Origin: Marixanthomonas ophiurae
GTDB taxonomy: Bacteria > Bacteroidota > Bacteroidia > Flavobacteriales > Flavobacteriaceae
Assembly: GCF_003413745.1 (NCBI RefSeq)
Contig: NZ_QVID01000002.1
Span: 434,001-498,000, forward strand
Direction: 5' to 3'
DNA: 64,000 nt
Positions 52,411 through 61,790 of the stretch are shown in pieces (positions within the stretch are counted from its first letter, which is position 1; each line of letters starts with the position of its first letter). The notes beneath the pieces are model-generated. The model was not told the DNA's origin, did not search any database, and worked only from the letters and a program-made list of their open reading frames with translations. Both the position numbers and the translations under genes were made by a program.

Positions 52411-53124
52411 ATGGATAAATTTCAAATAGAAACAGCGCAAAATGTAAATATTGTGCAGAATGTAGCCGGGGTGGGTGATCGCATATTAGCATTTTTGATT
52501 GACTCAGCCATTATGTTTATATATATCTTGCTGGTTTCTTTTTTGTTCGGTTTCCTTGATTTTTTTTCAGATTCCTTTTTGTTATGGATGACAATTATGC
52601 TGCCTTTGTTGTTGTACCATTTGTTATGGGAGCAGTTCTGGAACGGACAAAGCCCCGGAAAAGCTGTGATGAAAATACGTGTGGTAAAGATCGACGGTTC
52701 GAAACCCGCCTTTTCAAACTATTTAATAAGATGGTTATTGCGAATAATAGATATCACTATTTTAAGTGGTGCTGTAGCTTTAGTTGTTATTCTGTTTAAT
52801 GGTAGAGGACAACGCTTGGGGGATTTGGCTGCTGCTACAACGGTTATTTCAGAAAAGAAAACTATTTCGTTTGCACAAACCGTATTAACCGATTTGCCTG
52901 AGAATTATAACCCAGAGTATCCACAAGTAACTATCTTTACCGATGCTGAAATGCAAACCATTAAAAACATGTTTCAGCAAGCTAAATACAACGGAAACCA
53001 CAATGTTATTTTAAAATTATCTAATCGGGTTTCAAAAGTGATGGAGGTTCAATATGAAACTACGCCACTTACCTTTATCGACACCGTAATAAAAGATTAT
53101 AACTACTATACACAGCAACTATGA
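52411..53124 (+). CDS. RDD-family membrane protein
   Basis: 237 residues, start ATG 52411. The earlier in-frame ATG at 52354 lies inside the SpoIIM gene. RDD domain with GDRILAFLIDSAIMFIYILL and NGQSPGKAVMKIRVVKIDGS, RWLLRIIDI, GRGQRLGDLAAATTVIS. About three spans, then a cytoplasmic tail. RDD and SpoIIM are usual partners. Divergent from SpoIIM with 35 bases between starts, so they share a regulatory gap. Confidence 0.9.
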   Translation: MDKFQIETAQNVNIVQNVAGVGDRILAFLIDSAIMFIYILLVSFLFGFLDFFSDSFLLWMTIMLPLLLYHLLWEQFWNGQSPGKAVMKIRVVKIDGSKPAFSNYLIRWLLRIIDITILSGAVALVVILFNGRGQRLGDLAAATTVISEKKTISFAQTVLTDLPENYNPEYPQVTIFTDAEMQTIKNMFQQAKYNGNHNVILKLSNRVSKVMEVQYETTPLTFIDTVIKDYNYYTQQL

Positions 53125-53744
53125 CCCTTTCATTTATAATTGATATTTTAGGTACGGTAGCTTTTACCATTTCGGGAGTGTTAACAGCCATGCGAAAAAA
53201 GTTAGATCCTTTTGGTATTCTTATCATTGGGTTTGTTACAGCTGTGGGTGGTGGTACGCTTCGAGACGTATTAATCGACGCTAATATAGCCTGGATGCGT
53301 AATTTAACTTATATGTATGTTATAATAGGTTCAGCAATTGTAGCTATTATTCTTCGGAAAAAATTGAGCTACGTACGCCGTTCGCTCTTTTTGTTCGATA
53401 CCATTGGGATTGCTTTATATACAGTTGTAGGCGTTGAAAAAGGAATTTCAGTAGGACTACCACCATTAATTTGTGTTGCTTTGGGTACTATGTCTGCTTG
53501 TTTTGGTGGAGTTCTTCGTGATATTTTGTGTAATGAAATCCCAATAATCTTTAGAAAAGAAATATACGCAACAGCTTGTATATTAGGCGGTATTGCATAT
53601 TTTTTATTATTGAAAACACCTTTGCTGGTAGATTGGGTGGTTGTAATATCTGGTGCTATCGTTATTACAATTCGCTTATTAGCAGTTACTTTTAATTTGT
53701 CATTTCCTACTATTTATAAAGAAGAAGAGAACATTAGATTATAA
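53121..53744 (+). CDS. TRIC/YicG-family cation channel
   Basis: 207 residues with about seven spans. The two repeats have AVGGGTLRDVLID and ACFGGVLRDILCNEIP (the GG-x-x-RD marks of the family). Bacterial TRIC proteins are homotrimeric K+ channels. Overlaps RDD by 4 bases, so likely one transcript. The 3' end overlaps the convergent cyclophilin gene by 6 bases. Confidence 0.9.
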   Translation: MTLSFIIDILGTVAFTISGVLTAMRKKLDPFGILIIGFVTAVGGGTLRDVLIDANIAWMRNLTYMYVIIGSAIVAIILRKKLSYVRRSLFLFDTIGIALYTVVGVEKGISVGLPPLICVALGTMSACFGGVLRDILCNEIPIIFRKEIYATACILGGIAYFLLLKTPLLVDWVVVISGAIVITIRLLAVTFNLSFPTIYKEEENIRL

Positions 53745-54485
53745 TACCTCAGCTTCAATATACACATTTTGTAACGGCCAATCTCCTTCATCGGAAGGCA
53801 ATGCTGCTATTTTATTAACCACATCCATTCCTTCTGTTACGCGCCCAAATACGGTGTAATTACCGTTTAAATGACCGGTGGAAGTTTGAGGGCCTAAGAA
53901 AATGAAAAACTCAAAAGGAGCTGATTTTTTATCTGGATTTTCACGATATTCTTTAGCACCGCTTACTGAGCCCTTAAAGTGGTTACGGCCATTTATTTCA
54001 GCCGGTATTAAGTAATCATCGCCCAGTTTAAAGCGCTTTTCGTTTGTTGAAGGTAAATCGCTGTTACCTCCTTGAATGATAAAGTTTGGAACAATACGAT
54101 GGAAAAAAGTTTTATTAAAATACCCTTGTTTCACTAAATAGATAAAATTAGCGCGGTGTAGCGGAGTGTCCTCATAAAGATCGATAACAATATCGCCTAG
54201 TCGTGTAGCTATTTTTACTTTAGTCTCTGGATTGTCCTTTCCGTATTTCGTTAAAAATTCAACAAGGTTTTCTTGCGTTATTTTGGGGTATCCAGCACCA
54301 ATTTTTTTTTCTTTAGTTTCAGAAGTATCAACAGTTGCAGTATCTTTTGTGATAGTTGACTTATGTTCTAAAGTCGTTTTACTCTCTGTGGTAGTTTCTT
54401 TTTTTACTTCGGAAGCGTTTTTCTTATCTTCACAGCTTGTTAAAAGCAGAATGGCAGTCAATAACAGGTAACTTAAGTATTTCAT
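53739..54485 (-). CDS. Lipoprotein cyclophilin-type peptidyl-prolyl isomerase
   Basis: 248 residues. Lipobox LLLTSC after MKYLSYLLLTAIL, then a Thr/Ser/Lys-rich linker (KETTTESKTTLEH) and a cyclophilin domain: FFHRIVPNFIIQGGNSD (catalytic Arg, Phe), FEFFIFLGPQTSTGHLNGNYTV, FGRVTEGMDVVNKIA. Anchored in the envelope and likely helps periplasmic or outer-membrane protein folding. Confidence 0.92.
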   Translation of the reverse strand: MKYLSYLLLTAILLLTSCEDKKNASEVKKETTTESKTTLEHKSTITKDTATVDTSETKEKKIGAGYPKITQENLVEFLTKYGKDNPETKVKIATRLGDIVIDLYEDTPLHRANFIYLVKQGYFNKTFFHRIVPNFIIQGGNSDLPSTNEKRFKLGDDYLIPAEINGRNHFKGSVSGAKEYRENPDKKSAPFEFFIFLGPQTSTGHLNGNYTVFGRVTEGMDVVNKIAALPSDEGDWPLQNVYIEAEVL

Positions 54486-54486
54486 A

Positions 54487-55128
54487 ATGGATTTTTCATC
54501 ATTTGAAGAAAGGATTGTAAAGGTAAAAAAAATGGAGCTTCCTGGCGAAGCAATCCAGTTTAAAATGGCGCCAGTAGAACGCTTAAAAGAATTAAAGGAA
54601 CAGGCCCTGCTAAAACAAAATGCCCGAAAAGCTGGAGTAATGGCGTTATTCTACCCTTCAGAAAAAAATGAAACACGGATAATTCTTATTTTACGCAGAA
54701 CATACAAAGGAGTGCATTCTGCTCAAATTGGATTTCCAGGAGGCAAATTAGAGTCCGAAGACGCTTCCCTTAAAGAAGCCGCATTACGGGAAACAGAAGA
54801 GGAGGTTGGCGTTTCTAGAAAAGTTATTTCAGTAGTGAAGCAATTAACCGAAATTTACATTCCACCTAGTAACTTTTTTGTGCAACCATTTTTAGGTATT
54901 ACTAAAACTACGCCGCAATTTATCAAGCAAGATGAGGAAGTGGAAGCGCTGGTAGAAGTTCCGTTGTCATTGTTTATGGACGATAAAACCCTTGTTACTA
55001 AAAAAATAACTACTTCGTATGCAACTAATATTGATGTGCCTGCTTTTTTGCTTAACGGACATGTAGTTTGGGGTGCTACTGCTATGATGTTGAGCGAGGT
55101 ACGTGAACTGCTAAAACAGGTGTTATAA
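54487..55128 (+). CDS. NUDIX CoA pyrophosphatase-like hydrolase
   Basis: 213 residues. NUDIX box GFPGGKLESEDASLKEAAL then RETEEEVGV. CoA-type NUDIX mark before it (RTYKGVHSAQIGFPGG), PPSNFFVQPFLGIT, and C-terminal WGATAMMLSEV. It should hydrolyse CoA or derivatives to phosphopantetheine. Divergent start 1 base from the cyclophilin gene. Confidence 0.9.
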   Translation: MDFSSFEERIVKVKKMELPGEAIQFKMAPVERLKELKEQALLKQNARKAGVMALFYPSEKNETRIILILRRTYKGVHSAQIGFPGGKLESEDASLKEAALRETEEEVGVSRKVISVVKQLTEIYIPPSNFFVQPFLGITKTTPQFIKQDEEVEALVEVPLSLFMDDKTLVTKKITTSYATNIDVPAFLLNGHVVWGATAMMLSEVRELLKQVL

Positions 55129-55142
55129 GCCGTTAAATTTAG

Positions 55143-55150
55143 TATCTTTG
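55143..55150 (+). promoter_or_regulatory. -7 box (TATCTTTG) before the acyltransferase
   Basis: Exact TAnnTTTG match 45 bases before the acyltransferase ATG, with GTG in place of TTG at the expected -33 position (55120-55122). Confidence 0.5.
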
Positions 55151-55195
55151 CATTTCGACCCAAATTTTAAGGGTTAAAAAAACGGAGATCTTTTT

Positions 55196-55999
55196 ATGGG
55201 GCTTTTTAAAAAAAATCCTTTCGGACATATATTATTCTTAAAAAAATGGCTCATTCGTATTCTGGGTGCTGCAACACATAGACGTTTTAAAGGGTTTAAT
55301 ACCTTACAGATAGAAGGTAGTGAGATTATTAAAAATTTACCCGATACAAATGTACTTTTTGTATCTAACCACCAAACTTATTTTGCCGATGTGGTTGCTA
55401 TGTTCCATGTATTTAACGCCAGTTTGAGTGGTCGTGTTGATACCATTGAGAATATTGGGTACCTCTGGAACCCAAAAATGAATATTTATTTTGTAGCTGC
55501 CAAGGAAACTATGAAATCTGGATTGTTGCCAAAGATACTGGCATATGCAGGTTCTGTAAGTATTGAACGTACTTGGCGAGCTAAAGGTGAAGAAGTGAAC
55601 CGCCAAGTAAAAATGAGCGATGTAAGTAGCATTACCACGGCATTAAATGACGGTTGGGTAATTACATTCCCACAGGGTACTACTAAACCGTGGAAACCTA
55701 TACGACGGGGAACAGCCCATATTATCAAAAAAAACAAGCCTGTTGTTGTCCCTATTGTAATTGATGGGTTTAGACGTTCCTTTGATAAAAAAGGGATTCG
55801 TATAAAAAAGCGAGGTATCCTTCAGTCTATGGAAATTAAAAAACCACTGGATATAGATTACGAAAACGATACGGTACAAGAAATTGTTGAAAAACTGGAA
55901 TATGCTATAGAACAACATCCTTCCTTTTTAAAGGTTATTCCGGAAAAAGAAATTGAAAAAGAAGAAGAGCTCAACGAAGAAAGACGGTGGCGTTATTAG
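55196..55999 (+). CDS. Lysophospholipid acyltransferase-like (PlsC family) with unusual motifs
   Basis: 267 residues. PlsC-like fold. The catalytic motif is VSNHQTYFADVV, where five residues lie between His and Asp instead of four (HX5D not HX4D). The glycerol-phosphate-binding motif is FPQGTTKPWKPIRRGTA, with Gln for Glu in the usual FPEGT. Later PVVVPIVIDGFRRSFDKK is normal. It may be a divergent acyltransferase with altered acceptor, or the family simply tolerates this. The C terminus is rich in Glu and Arg. Confidence 0.82.
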   Translation: MGLFKKNPFGHILFLKKWLIRILGAATHRRFKGFNTLQIEGSEIIKNLPDTNVLFVSNHQTYFADVVAMFHVFNASLSGRVDTIENIGYLWNPKMNIYFVAAKETMKSGLLPKILAYAGSVSIERTWRAKGEEVNRQVKMSDVSSITTALNDGWVITFPQGTTKPWKPIRRGTAHIIKKNKPVVVPIVIDGFRRSFDKKGIRIKKRGILQSMEIKKPLDIDYENDTVQEIVEKLEYAIEQHPSFLKVIPEKEIEKEEELNEERRWRY

Positions 56000-56080
56000 A
56001 ATTTAAGAGCCTAGACGGTTTGAACCACGAATCAAGAAGACAACTCTTATTCAAAATTATGCCTACTATTTATAAGTTTC

Positions 56081-56794
56081 TTACTTCTTAAAAATAGGAA
56101 TTAAATACGAAATGGTATATCCATAGCCTACGCCAAATTCACTAAAATCATACGTTCGGTTAAAGCCAGGAATGTAAAGGTTTCCAAAATTATCAGGCTC
56201 ATCTTCTCCTAATTTACGTTTTAATTGCAAATTTACCGAAAGGTATAAATTGTTTAAAATTTCAGTTTTAATCCCTACAATTAATTCTAGCCAATGACCT
56301 GTTAACCCTTTATAATCAACAGGATTATCTTTAAAAGTCTGCGGAAAATCTTGATTGGTAGTATATACTTGATACGATAGTAATTCTTGTTTAAAAGTAG
56401 AAAAACCGTAGCGTAATCCAGCGAAAATAGCATTTTCCATTCCTATCCAGTTGTTATAGGCGTTATAATCGAAACCTAATTTAGCGTAGCTTCCGGTAGT
56501 TATAGAGTTTAAATTGTCTTCAAAACGTTCTTTTTTTTCGTTGCCTATTTCTGCGGCTGCATAGAATTTGTCGGTTACCCGGAAATCACCCATCACTTCA
56601 AAACCGGAATAGCCTTTTTCAAAAGCAGTTCGGGCAAACTTAGACAAATCAGTCCCTACCCGAATACCATATTTGTTATTCGTAACTGTAGAGTCGAGGA
56701 CAGCCTCTTCTTTTTCAGTGTCTTCTTGTGCCACAGTTGAAAATGACACACAAAAAACACTAATGTAAAATAGTAATATGTGTGTCGTTTTCAT
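56081..56794 (-). CDS. DUF6048 outer-membrane-like protein
   Basis: 237 residues with a signal peptide (ending STVAQ) and a beta-barrel-like body (FRVTDKFYAAAEIGNEKK, LGFDYNAYNNWIGMENAIFA, FSEFGVGYGYTISYLIPIF). The C-terminal Phe-Lys-Lys is unusual for a barrel. I recall DUF6048 lying beside DUF6452 and rlmD in flavobacteria. Overlaps DUF6452 by 35 bases. Confidence 0.75.
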   Translation of the reverse strand: MKTTHILLFYISVFCVSFSTVAQEDTEKEEAVLDSTVTNNKYGIRVGTDLSKFARTAFEKGYSGFEVMGDFRVTDKFYAAAEIGNEKKERFEDNLNSITTGSYAKLGFDYNAYNNWIGMENAIFAGLRYGFSTFKQELLSYQVYTTNQDFPQTFKDNPVDYKGLTGHWLELIVGIKTEILNNLYLSVNLQLKRKLGEDEPDNFGNLYIPGFNRTYDFSEFGVGYGYTISYLIPIFKK

Positions 56795-57260
56795 TTTCTA
56801 CTATATTATTTAATGCGGTTACGTTGATTTGAAAAATCCAATTGTCTTCTTCTTCATCCTCAAAACTAGCTTCTAAGTTGTTATAAATAGTTTTAAATGA
56901 ACAAGCCCGATTTACATAAATATCTTCCCGACTATAATTGAATGTTACCATATCTGTATTGGGGGTTTCTAATTCGCTTTGACTGTTCATTGTAAATTTA
57001 TAAGTTGTTATATCTGCTCCGGCATATAATGGAATGGCTATCGAATCTGTTGTTGCATTATCAATAACTATTTCGCTGTTTTCTAATATAGTTTCAATTG
57101 TTAGTCCCGGGACTTCTTTTCCTTCCGTAGGAATAGCAGCATTTTTAAAAACAACAATGAGCAGGGGAGTGGTTTGGGTAGTGTCTGGACAAATGTCATC
57201 ACGCGTACAGCCATGAAAGACTAGCAGGATGAGGAAAGCGAAGCAGATTTTTTTTATCAT
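56760..57260 (-). CDS. DUF6452 lipoprotein
   Basis: 166 residues, lipobox VFHGC after MIKKICFAFLILL, then CTRDDICPDTTQTTPLLIVV and a beta-rich body (IPLYAGADITTYKFTMNSQS). Matches my memory of DUF6452, found with DUF6048. Periplasmic or outer-membrane lipoprotein of unknown role. It starts 30 bases after the rlmD stop on the same strand. Confidence 0.75.
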   Translation of the reverse strand: MIKKICFAFLILLVFHGCTRDDICPDTTQTTPLLIVVFKNAAIPTEGKEVPGLTIETILENSEIVIDNATTDSIAIPLYAGADITTYKFTMNSQSELETPNTDMVTFNYSREDIYVNRACSFKTIYNNLEASFEDEEEDNWIFQINVTALNNIVENENDTHITILH

Positions 57261-57290
57261 ATTAATTTTTCGAAATTATTTCGAAGGAAT

Positions 57291-58700
57291 TTATCGTTTT
57301 TCCAAAAGTACAACATTTTCCACGTGATGTGTTTGGGGAAACATGTCTACTGGTTGCACTTTTGTTACTTTGTAGCGTTCGTCTAATAATGCCAAATCTC
57401 TAGCTTGTGTAGCGCTATTACAACTTACATACACAATCTTACTGGGCGACAATTTTAAAAGTTGCATTACCACGTCTGTATGCATGCCATCCCTCGGCGG
57501 ATCGGTTATCACTACATCAGGTTTTCCGTGAGTGTTTATAAAGGTTTCGTTGAACACCTTTTTCATATCGCCTACGTAGAATTCAACGTTTTCAATCTTG
57601 TTTAATTGTGCATTTTCTTTCGCTGCTTCAATAGCTTCGGGCACGGATTCTACACCAATAACCTTTCCAGCATTTTTGGCAACAAACTGGGCGATGGTTC
57701 CCGTTCCGGTATAAAGGTCGTATACCAATTCGTCTCCTTTTAAATCGGCAAAATTTCGGGTTATTTTGTACAGCTCGTGTGCTTGCTCCGAGTTGGTTTG
57801 ATAAAAAGACTTCGCGTTTATTTTAAACTGTAGTCCTTCCATTTCTTCGGTTATATGGTCTTTTCCGTGGCAGCAAATTACGTCTTGATCGTAAATTGTA
57901 TCATTTCCTTTAGAATTAACCACATATTGAAGTGACGTAATTTCAGGAAATTCAGTAGTTATAGCATCCAAAAGTTTCTCACGGTTTTCTTTATCTTCAA
58001 AGTAAAATTGAACCAATACCATTATATCACCAGTAGTAGTGGTACGAAGCATTAAGGTTCGTAAAAAACCCTCTTGTTTTCTTGGGTTGAAAAAGGACAA
58101 ATTTAGCTCCTGAGCTTTCTCTTTCACAAAATTTCTAATAGCATTACTAGGGTCGCGTTGTAAGTGGCATTTTTTTATATCGATTATTTTATCCCACATT
58201 CCAGGTTTGTGAAAACCTAGGGCATTTCGGTTTTCAATTACTTCCCCGCTGTCAATCTGCTCCTGCGTAAGCCATTTGCTATCGCTAAACGAAAACTCCA
58301 TTTTATTTCGGTAAAAATAAATGTCTTTTGAACCTAGAATAGGAGTGACTTCTGGTAGTTCAACCTTTCCTAACCGTTGCAGATTATTGACTACTTCTTT
58401 CTGTTTAAAATACAATTGATGCTCATAGCCCATATTTTGCCATTTACACCCACCACACGTATCAAAATGTTGACAAACAGGCTCTACTCGTTTATCAGAA
58501 TAGGTTGAAAAAGCTATCGCATTACCTTCGTAATACGATTTGCGTTTTTTATAGGTTTCAATCGTAGCTACATCGCCAGGAATGGCGTTGTTTATAAAAA
58601 TAACCCTTCCGTCAGGTGCTTTTGCGACTGCTTTACCTTTTGCTCCGGCATCAATCACTTCCAGATCTTCAAATACTTTGCGTTTATTACGTCTTGCCAT
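57291..58700 (-). CDS. rlmD: 23S rRNA (uracil1939-C5)-methyltransferase RlmD
   Basis: 469 residues from ATG 58700 (MARRNKRKVFEDLEV). TTG at 58709 is in frame but less likely. TRAM domain at the N terminus. Fe-S cysteines are in CQHFDTCGGCKWQNM, with the fourth in KKCHLQ. SAM site is YDLYTGTGTIAQFVA, catalytic Cys is in VYVSCNSATQARDL, and DPPRDGMH is the family mark. It methylates U1939. Small DUF6452/6048 genes follow. Confidence 0.94.
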   Translation of the reverse strand: MARRNKRKVFEDLEVIDAGAKGKAVAKAPDGRVIFINNAIPGDVATIETYKKRKSYYEGNAIAFSTYSDKRVEPVCQHFDTCGGCKWQNMGYEHQLYFKQKEVVNNLQRLGKVELPEVTPILGSKDIYFYRNKMEFSFSDSKWLTQEQIDSGEVIENRNALGFHKPGMWDKIIDIKKCHLQRDPSNAIRNFVKEKAQELNLSFFNPRKQEGFLRTLMLRTTTTGDIMVLVQFYFEDKENREKLLDAITTEFPEITSLQYVVNSKGNDTIYDQDVICCHGKDHITEEMEGLQFKINAKSFYQTNSEQAHELYKITRNFADLKGDELVYDLYTGTGTIAQFVAKNAGKVIGVESVPEAIEAAKENAQLNKIENVEFYVGDMKKVFNETFINTHGKPDVVITDPPRDGMHTDVVMQLLKLSPSKIVYVSCNSATQARDLALLDERYKVTKVQPVDMFPQTHHVENVVLLEKR

Positions 58701-58845
58701 AGACCGCAAAAGTACTATTTATAACTTTTTTATAACAACTTGAAGCTTCAAAAAACATAGAATATTTAGTAACTTGCGACTTTATGGATGATTTCTCTCC
58801 GCAAAGCAGGAATCAATGCAGTTACACGATAAATAATTAAAGAAA

Positions 58846-60090
58846 ATGGCAGTTTTAGAAAAAAAAGCTACGCAAGATGCGATTGATTTAGAAAACAAGT
58901 ATGGAGCCCATAATTACCATCCATTACCTGTAGTATTAAACAGGGGAGAAGGAGTCTATGTTTGGGATGTTGAAGGTAAAAAATACTATGACTTCCTTTC
59001 TGCTTATAGTGCTGTAAATCAAGGGCATTGTCATCCTAAAATTGTAGGGGCGATGGATGCACAAGCAAAAACGTTAACGCTTACATCCCGTGCTTTTCAT
59101 AATGATATGTTAGGGAAGTACGAAAAATATGCTTCGGAATATTTCAACTTCGATAAGTTGTTACCTATGAATACTGGTGCTGAAGCAGTTGAAACGGCTT
59201 TAAAAATCTGTAGAAAATGGGCGTATGAGAAAAAAGGAATTTCAGAAAATGAAGCTGAAATCATCGTTTGTACCAATAACTTCCACGGAAGAACGACGAC
59301 CATTATTTCATTTTCAAACGATGAAGTAGCGCGAAATAATTTTGGTCCGTATACACAAGGGTTTACAAAAATTGAATATGATAACCTAGACGCTTTAAAA
59401 GAAGCCATTGAAAGCAACAAAAATATAGCAGGATTCTTAGTAGAGCCTATCCAAGGTGAAGCAGGAGTTTATGTGCCTTCTGAAGGTTACTTAAAAGAAG
59501 CAAAAGCAATATGTGAAGCAAATAATGTGTTATTTATTGCCGATGAAGTACAGACAGGGATTGCACGTACGGGAAAATTATTAGCAGTGGATCATGAAAA
59601 TGTAAAACCCGATATTTTAATCTTAGGTAAAGCGTTAAGTGGTGGAGCATATCCAGTTTCTGGCGTATTAGCAGATGATGAAGTGATGAACGTTATTCGT
59701 CCTGGAAACCACGGTTCTACCTTTGGTGGTAATCCGGTTGCTGCAGCTGTTGCTATGGCAGCGTTAGATGTGGTTAAAGATGAAAACTTAGCGGAGAATG
59801 CTGAGAAACTTGGACAGCTTTTTAGAAGTGAATTAAATAAGTACATCGAGACTAGTTCTATTGTTAAATTAGTACGTGGTAAAGGATTGTTAAACGCTAT
59901 TGTGATAAACGATTCTGAAGATAGCGATACCGCTTGGAATATGTGCTTAAAATTACGTGATAACGGATTGTTGGCAAAACCAACACATGGGAACATCATC
60001 CGTTTTGCTCCTCCATTGGTAATGAATGAAGAGCAATTGTTAGATTGTGTTTCAATTATCACCAATACTTTGAAAGAATTTGAGGAGTAA
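58846..60090 (+). CDS. rocD: Ornithine-oxo-acid aminotransferase
   Basis: 414 residues, class III PLP aminotransferase. [51 protein letters not shown] lysine in [17 protein letters not shown], and [19 protein letters not shown]. Turns ornithine plus 2-oxoglutarate into glutamate semialdehyde, linking arginine breakdown with proline. A strong terminator follows. Confidence 0.94.
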   Translation: MAVLEKKATQDAIDLENKYGAHNYHPLPVVLNRGEGVYVWDVEGKKYYDFLSAYSAVNQGHCHPKIVGAMDAQAKTLTLTSRAFHNDMLGKYEKYASEYFNFDKLLPMNTGAEAVETALKICRKWAYEKKGISENEAEIIVCTNNFHGRTTTIISFSNDEVARNNFGPYTQGFTKIEYDNLDALKEAIESNKNIAGFLVEPIQGEAGVYVPSEGYLKEAKAICEANNVLFIADEVQTGIARTGKLLAVDHENVKPDILILGKALSGGAYPVSGVLADDEVMNVIRPGNHGSTFGGNPVAAAVAMAALDVVKDENLAENAEKLGQLFRSELNKYIETSSIVKLVRGKGLLNAIVINDSEDSDTAWNMCLKLRDNGLLAKPTHGNIIRFAPPLVMNEEQLLDCVSIITNTLKEFEE

Positions 60091-60116
60091 ATAGGATACA
60101 TATTTTTTAAAAATTT

Positions 60117-60148
60117 AAGAGGACTATTGAAAAATAGTCCTCTTTTTT
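60117..60148 (+). terminator. Rho-independent terminator of rocD
   Basis: AAGAGGACTATT (60117-60128), GAAA loop, AATAGTCCTCTT (60133-60144), then TTTT. A GNRA tetraloop stem of 12 pairs. Confidence 0.9.
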
Positions 60149-60266
60149 GTTATTTATCGAGCAAAAAATAACTTATAACGAGTATTTGTAGAAATATTTA
60201 CAAGCTATTTTCAAATCCTATATATTTCGTGTTTAAACCAAATAATTAATTAAAAACTAAACCGAA

Positions 60267-61322
60267 ATGAAACGAATTTTACTTTTAGTAGTAGTAGCTA
60301 CGCTTCTCTTTTCGTGTTCGAAAACTGAAGAACCATTTATTGAAACGCAGGAAGACCTGTCCATGACTTTAAATAGCGATTTAAGTATTCAAAAAGCTTT
60401 ACAACGCAATGACAATAGAAAAGAAGGCTTATATACTGGCGTTATTATAGCGAATGAAACCAATTTTCACGGAACTTTACGTATAAATGTTGCTAATGAT
60501 GGTAATTATTTGGCAGTAGTAGAAACCGTTGAAAACCAACAACTATTATTCGGCTTAAAAGATTCTGCAGGGAGTATTGATTTACTTACCTTTTTTAATA
60601 ATAGGGGGTCTTTTGATTTAGATCTTTCAGACTTTAATAATCCCGTAATATCTAATGTAAATATTGATGGTACAGCGGGAAATGCCAAAGTTGTAAAAGA
60701 AACTAGTGCAGCAAAAATAAAAGCTGTGTTGGGGATATTTAATGAAGACTTTCTACCAGGTTTTACTGGAACTTGGGATTTTTTAGTAAATACATCAACT
60801 GATTACATTACTGATATCATCATTACAACAACAGCCGGACAAATGAACACCGATGTAGCGGCTAATTTTGAAGCATCAGACGTGGGGTGTTATTCAACTG
60901 GAGATGGTAGTGGACTATACCCTTTCTTTTTCCAAGATTTGGATCCTGCTGTAAATAATTATGAAATGTACAGTATAGGACAAGTTTGGGAATTACCCAA
61001 TGGGATGACCATTATTTACGACTTTGGTTTTTCAAAGAACATTATGGATGCAAATGGGCTTACCTATGATAGAGGTGTTTTTAATCCTGCAATAACTGGG
61101 CAATATCTTTTTGATCCACCAATTACAGAGCCAGGTTGTTATAACCTTGACGGTAACGGGTATTATTTAGTTGCAGATACTGGTGGAACCTTTATTGCTG
61201 GCGGGAGGATAATATTAGATACATCAGGACTTGTTCCTGTTACTCCTTTGAGATCTATTACTAGTAATTCTGAAGAATTAACAAAGCTTTCAACCCCAAG
61301 ACTTATAAGTACAAGTCTATAA
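60267..61322 (+). CDS. Unknown lipoprotein (351 aa)
   Basis: Lipobox LLFSC after MKRILLLVVVATL, then a linker rich in Glu and Thr and a beta-rich body: GLYTGVIIANETNFHGTLRI, LVNTSTDYITDIIITTTA, YPFFFQDLDPAVNNYEMYS, FDPPITEPGCYNLDG. Two cysteines lie in the body. No family recognised. It may be a surface lipoprotein. A perfect palindromic terminator follows. Confidence 0.75.
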   Translation: MKRILLLVVVATLLFSCSKTEEPFIETQEDLSMTLNSDLSIQKALQRNDNRKEGLYTGVIIANETNFHGTLRINVANDGNYLAVVETVENQQLLFGLKDSAGSIDLLTFFNNRGSFDLDLSDFNNPVISNVNIDGTAGNAKVVKETSAAKIKAVLGIFNEDFLPGFTGTWDFLVNTSTDYITDIIITTTAGQMNTDVAANFEASDVGCYSTGDGSGLYPFFFQDLDPAVNNYEMYSIGQVWELPNGMTIIYDFGFSKNIMDANGLTYDRGVFNPAITGQYLFDPPITEPGCYNLDGNGYYLVADTGGTFIAGGRIILDTSGLVPVTPLRSITSNSEELTKLSTPRLISTSL

Positions 61323-61340
61323 AATTTAAGAAACACAAAT

Positions 61341-61368
61341 AAAAAAGCGGCTAATTAGCCGCTTTTTT
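61341..61368. terminator. Bidirectional terminator after the lipoprotein gene
   Basis: AAAAAAGCGGCT (61341-61352), AATT loop, AGCCGCTTTTTT (61357-61368): a perfect 28-base palindrome with A and T runs on both sides, so it can end both this gene and the convergent CCC-motif gene. Confidence 0.9.
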
Positions 61369-61390
61369 AATGAAAGTATCTTTAATAAGA

Positions 61391-61714
61391 TTACATTCCG
61401 TACTCACGCATCATTTCTTCTTGCATTTCTTGTATGCCATCCATACCAATGGTTGCATAGAAATAAATGTTTATTAATAAATAAATAGCGCTTAATACAA
61501 TACCAATTATAGCTAGTATTTTTCCCGTCTTTACATTTTGAAAACCAGAATATATCTCTGGGTTCTCTAAATATACAGCAGTTGCTTTTTTAGCCATTAC
61601 AATAGCAATGACACCAAAGATAAGACCTAGTACTCCATAGCAACAGCACGTTACTATTGATAAAATACCAAAGACCAAAATAAGGGTTGAATTAGGTAAT
61701 TTTTGTTTTTCCAT
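61391..61714 (-). CDS. CCC-motif small membrane protein
   Basis: 107 residues, two hydrophobic regions. VFGILSIVTCCCYGVLGLIF carries the three-Cys motif that names the family, and IFGVIAIVMAKKAT follows. C terminus with EEMMREYGM. In flavobacteria it commonly lies beside DUF2752, as here. Function unknown. Confidence 0.83.
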   Translation of the reverse strand: MEKQKLPNSTLILVFGILSIVTCCCYGVLGLIFGVIAIVMAKKATAVYLENPEIYSGFQNVKTGKILAIIGIVLSAIYLLINIYFYATIGMDGIQEMQEEMMREYGM

Positions 61715-61790
61715 GAGTGTTTACATTAGTTGGTTACTATGCTTTAAAAATAAGGGAAATAATTGAAAGCGGCGAATAGTCATTAATACT

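Noticed and set aside
59592-60101. 169-aa frame antisense to rocD
   Set aside because: Complete shadow of a conserved aminotransferase, with low-complexity Ser/Asn composition and no motif.
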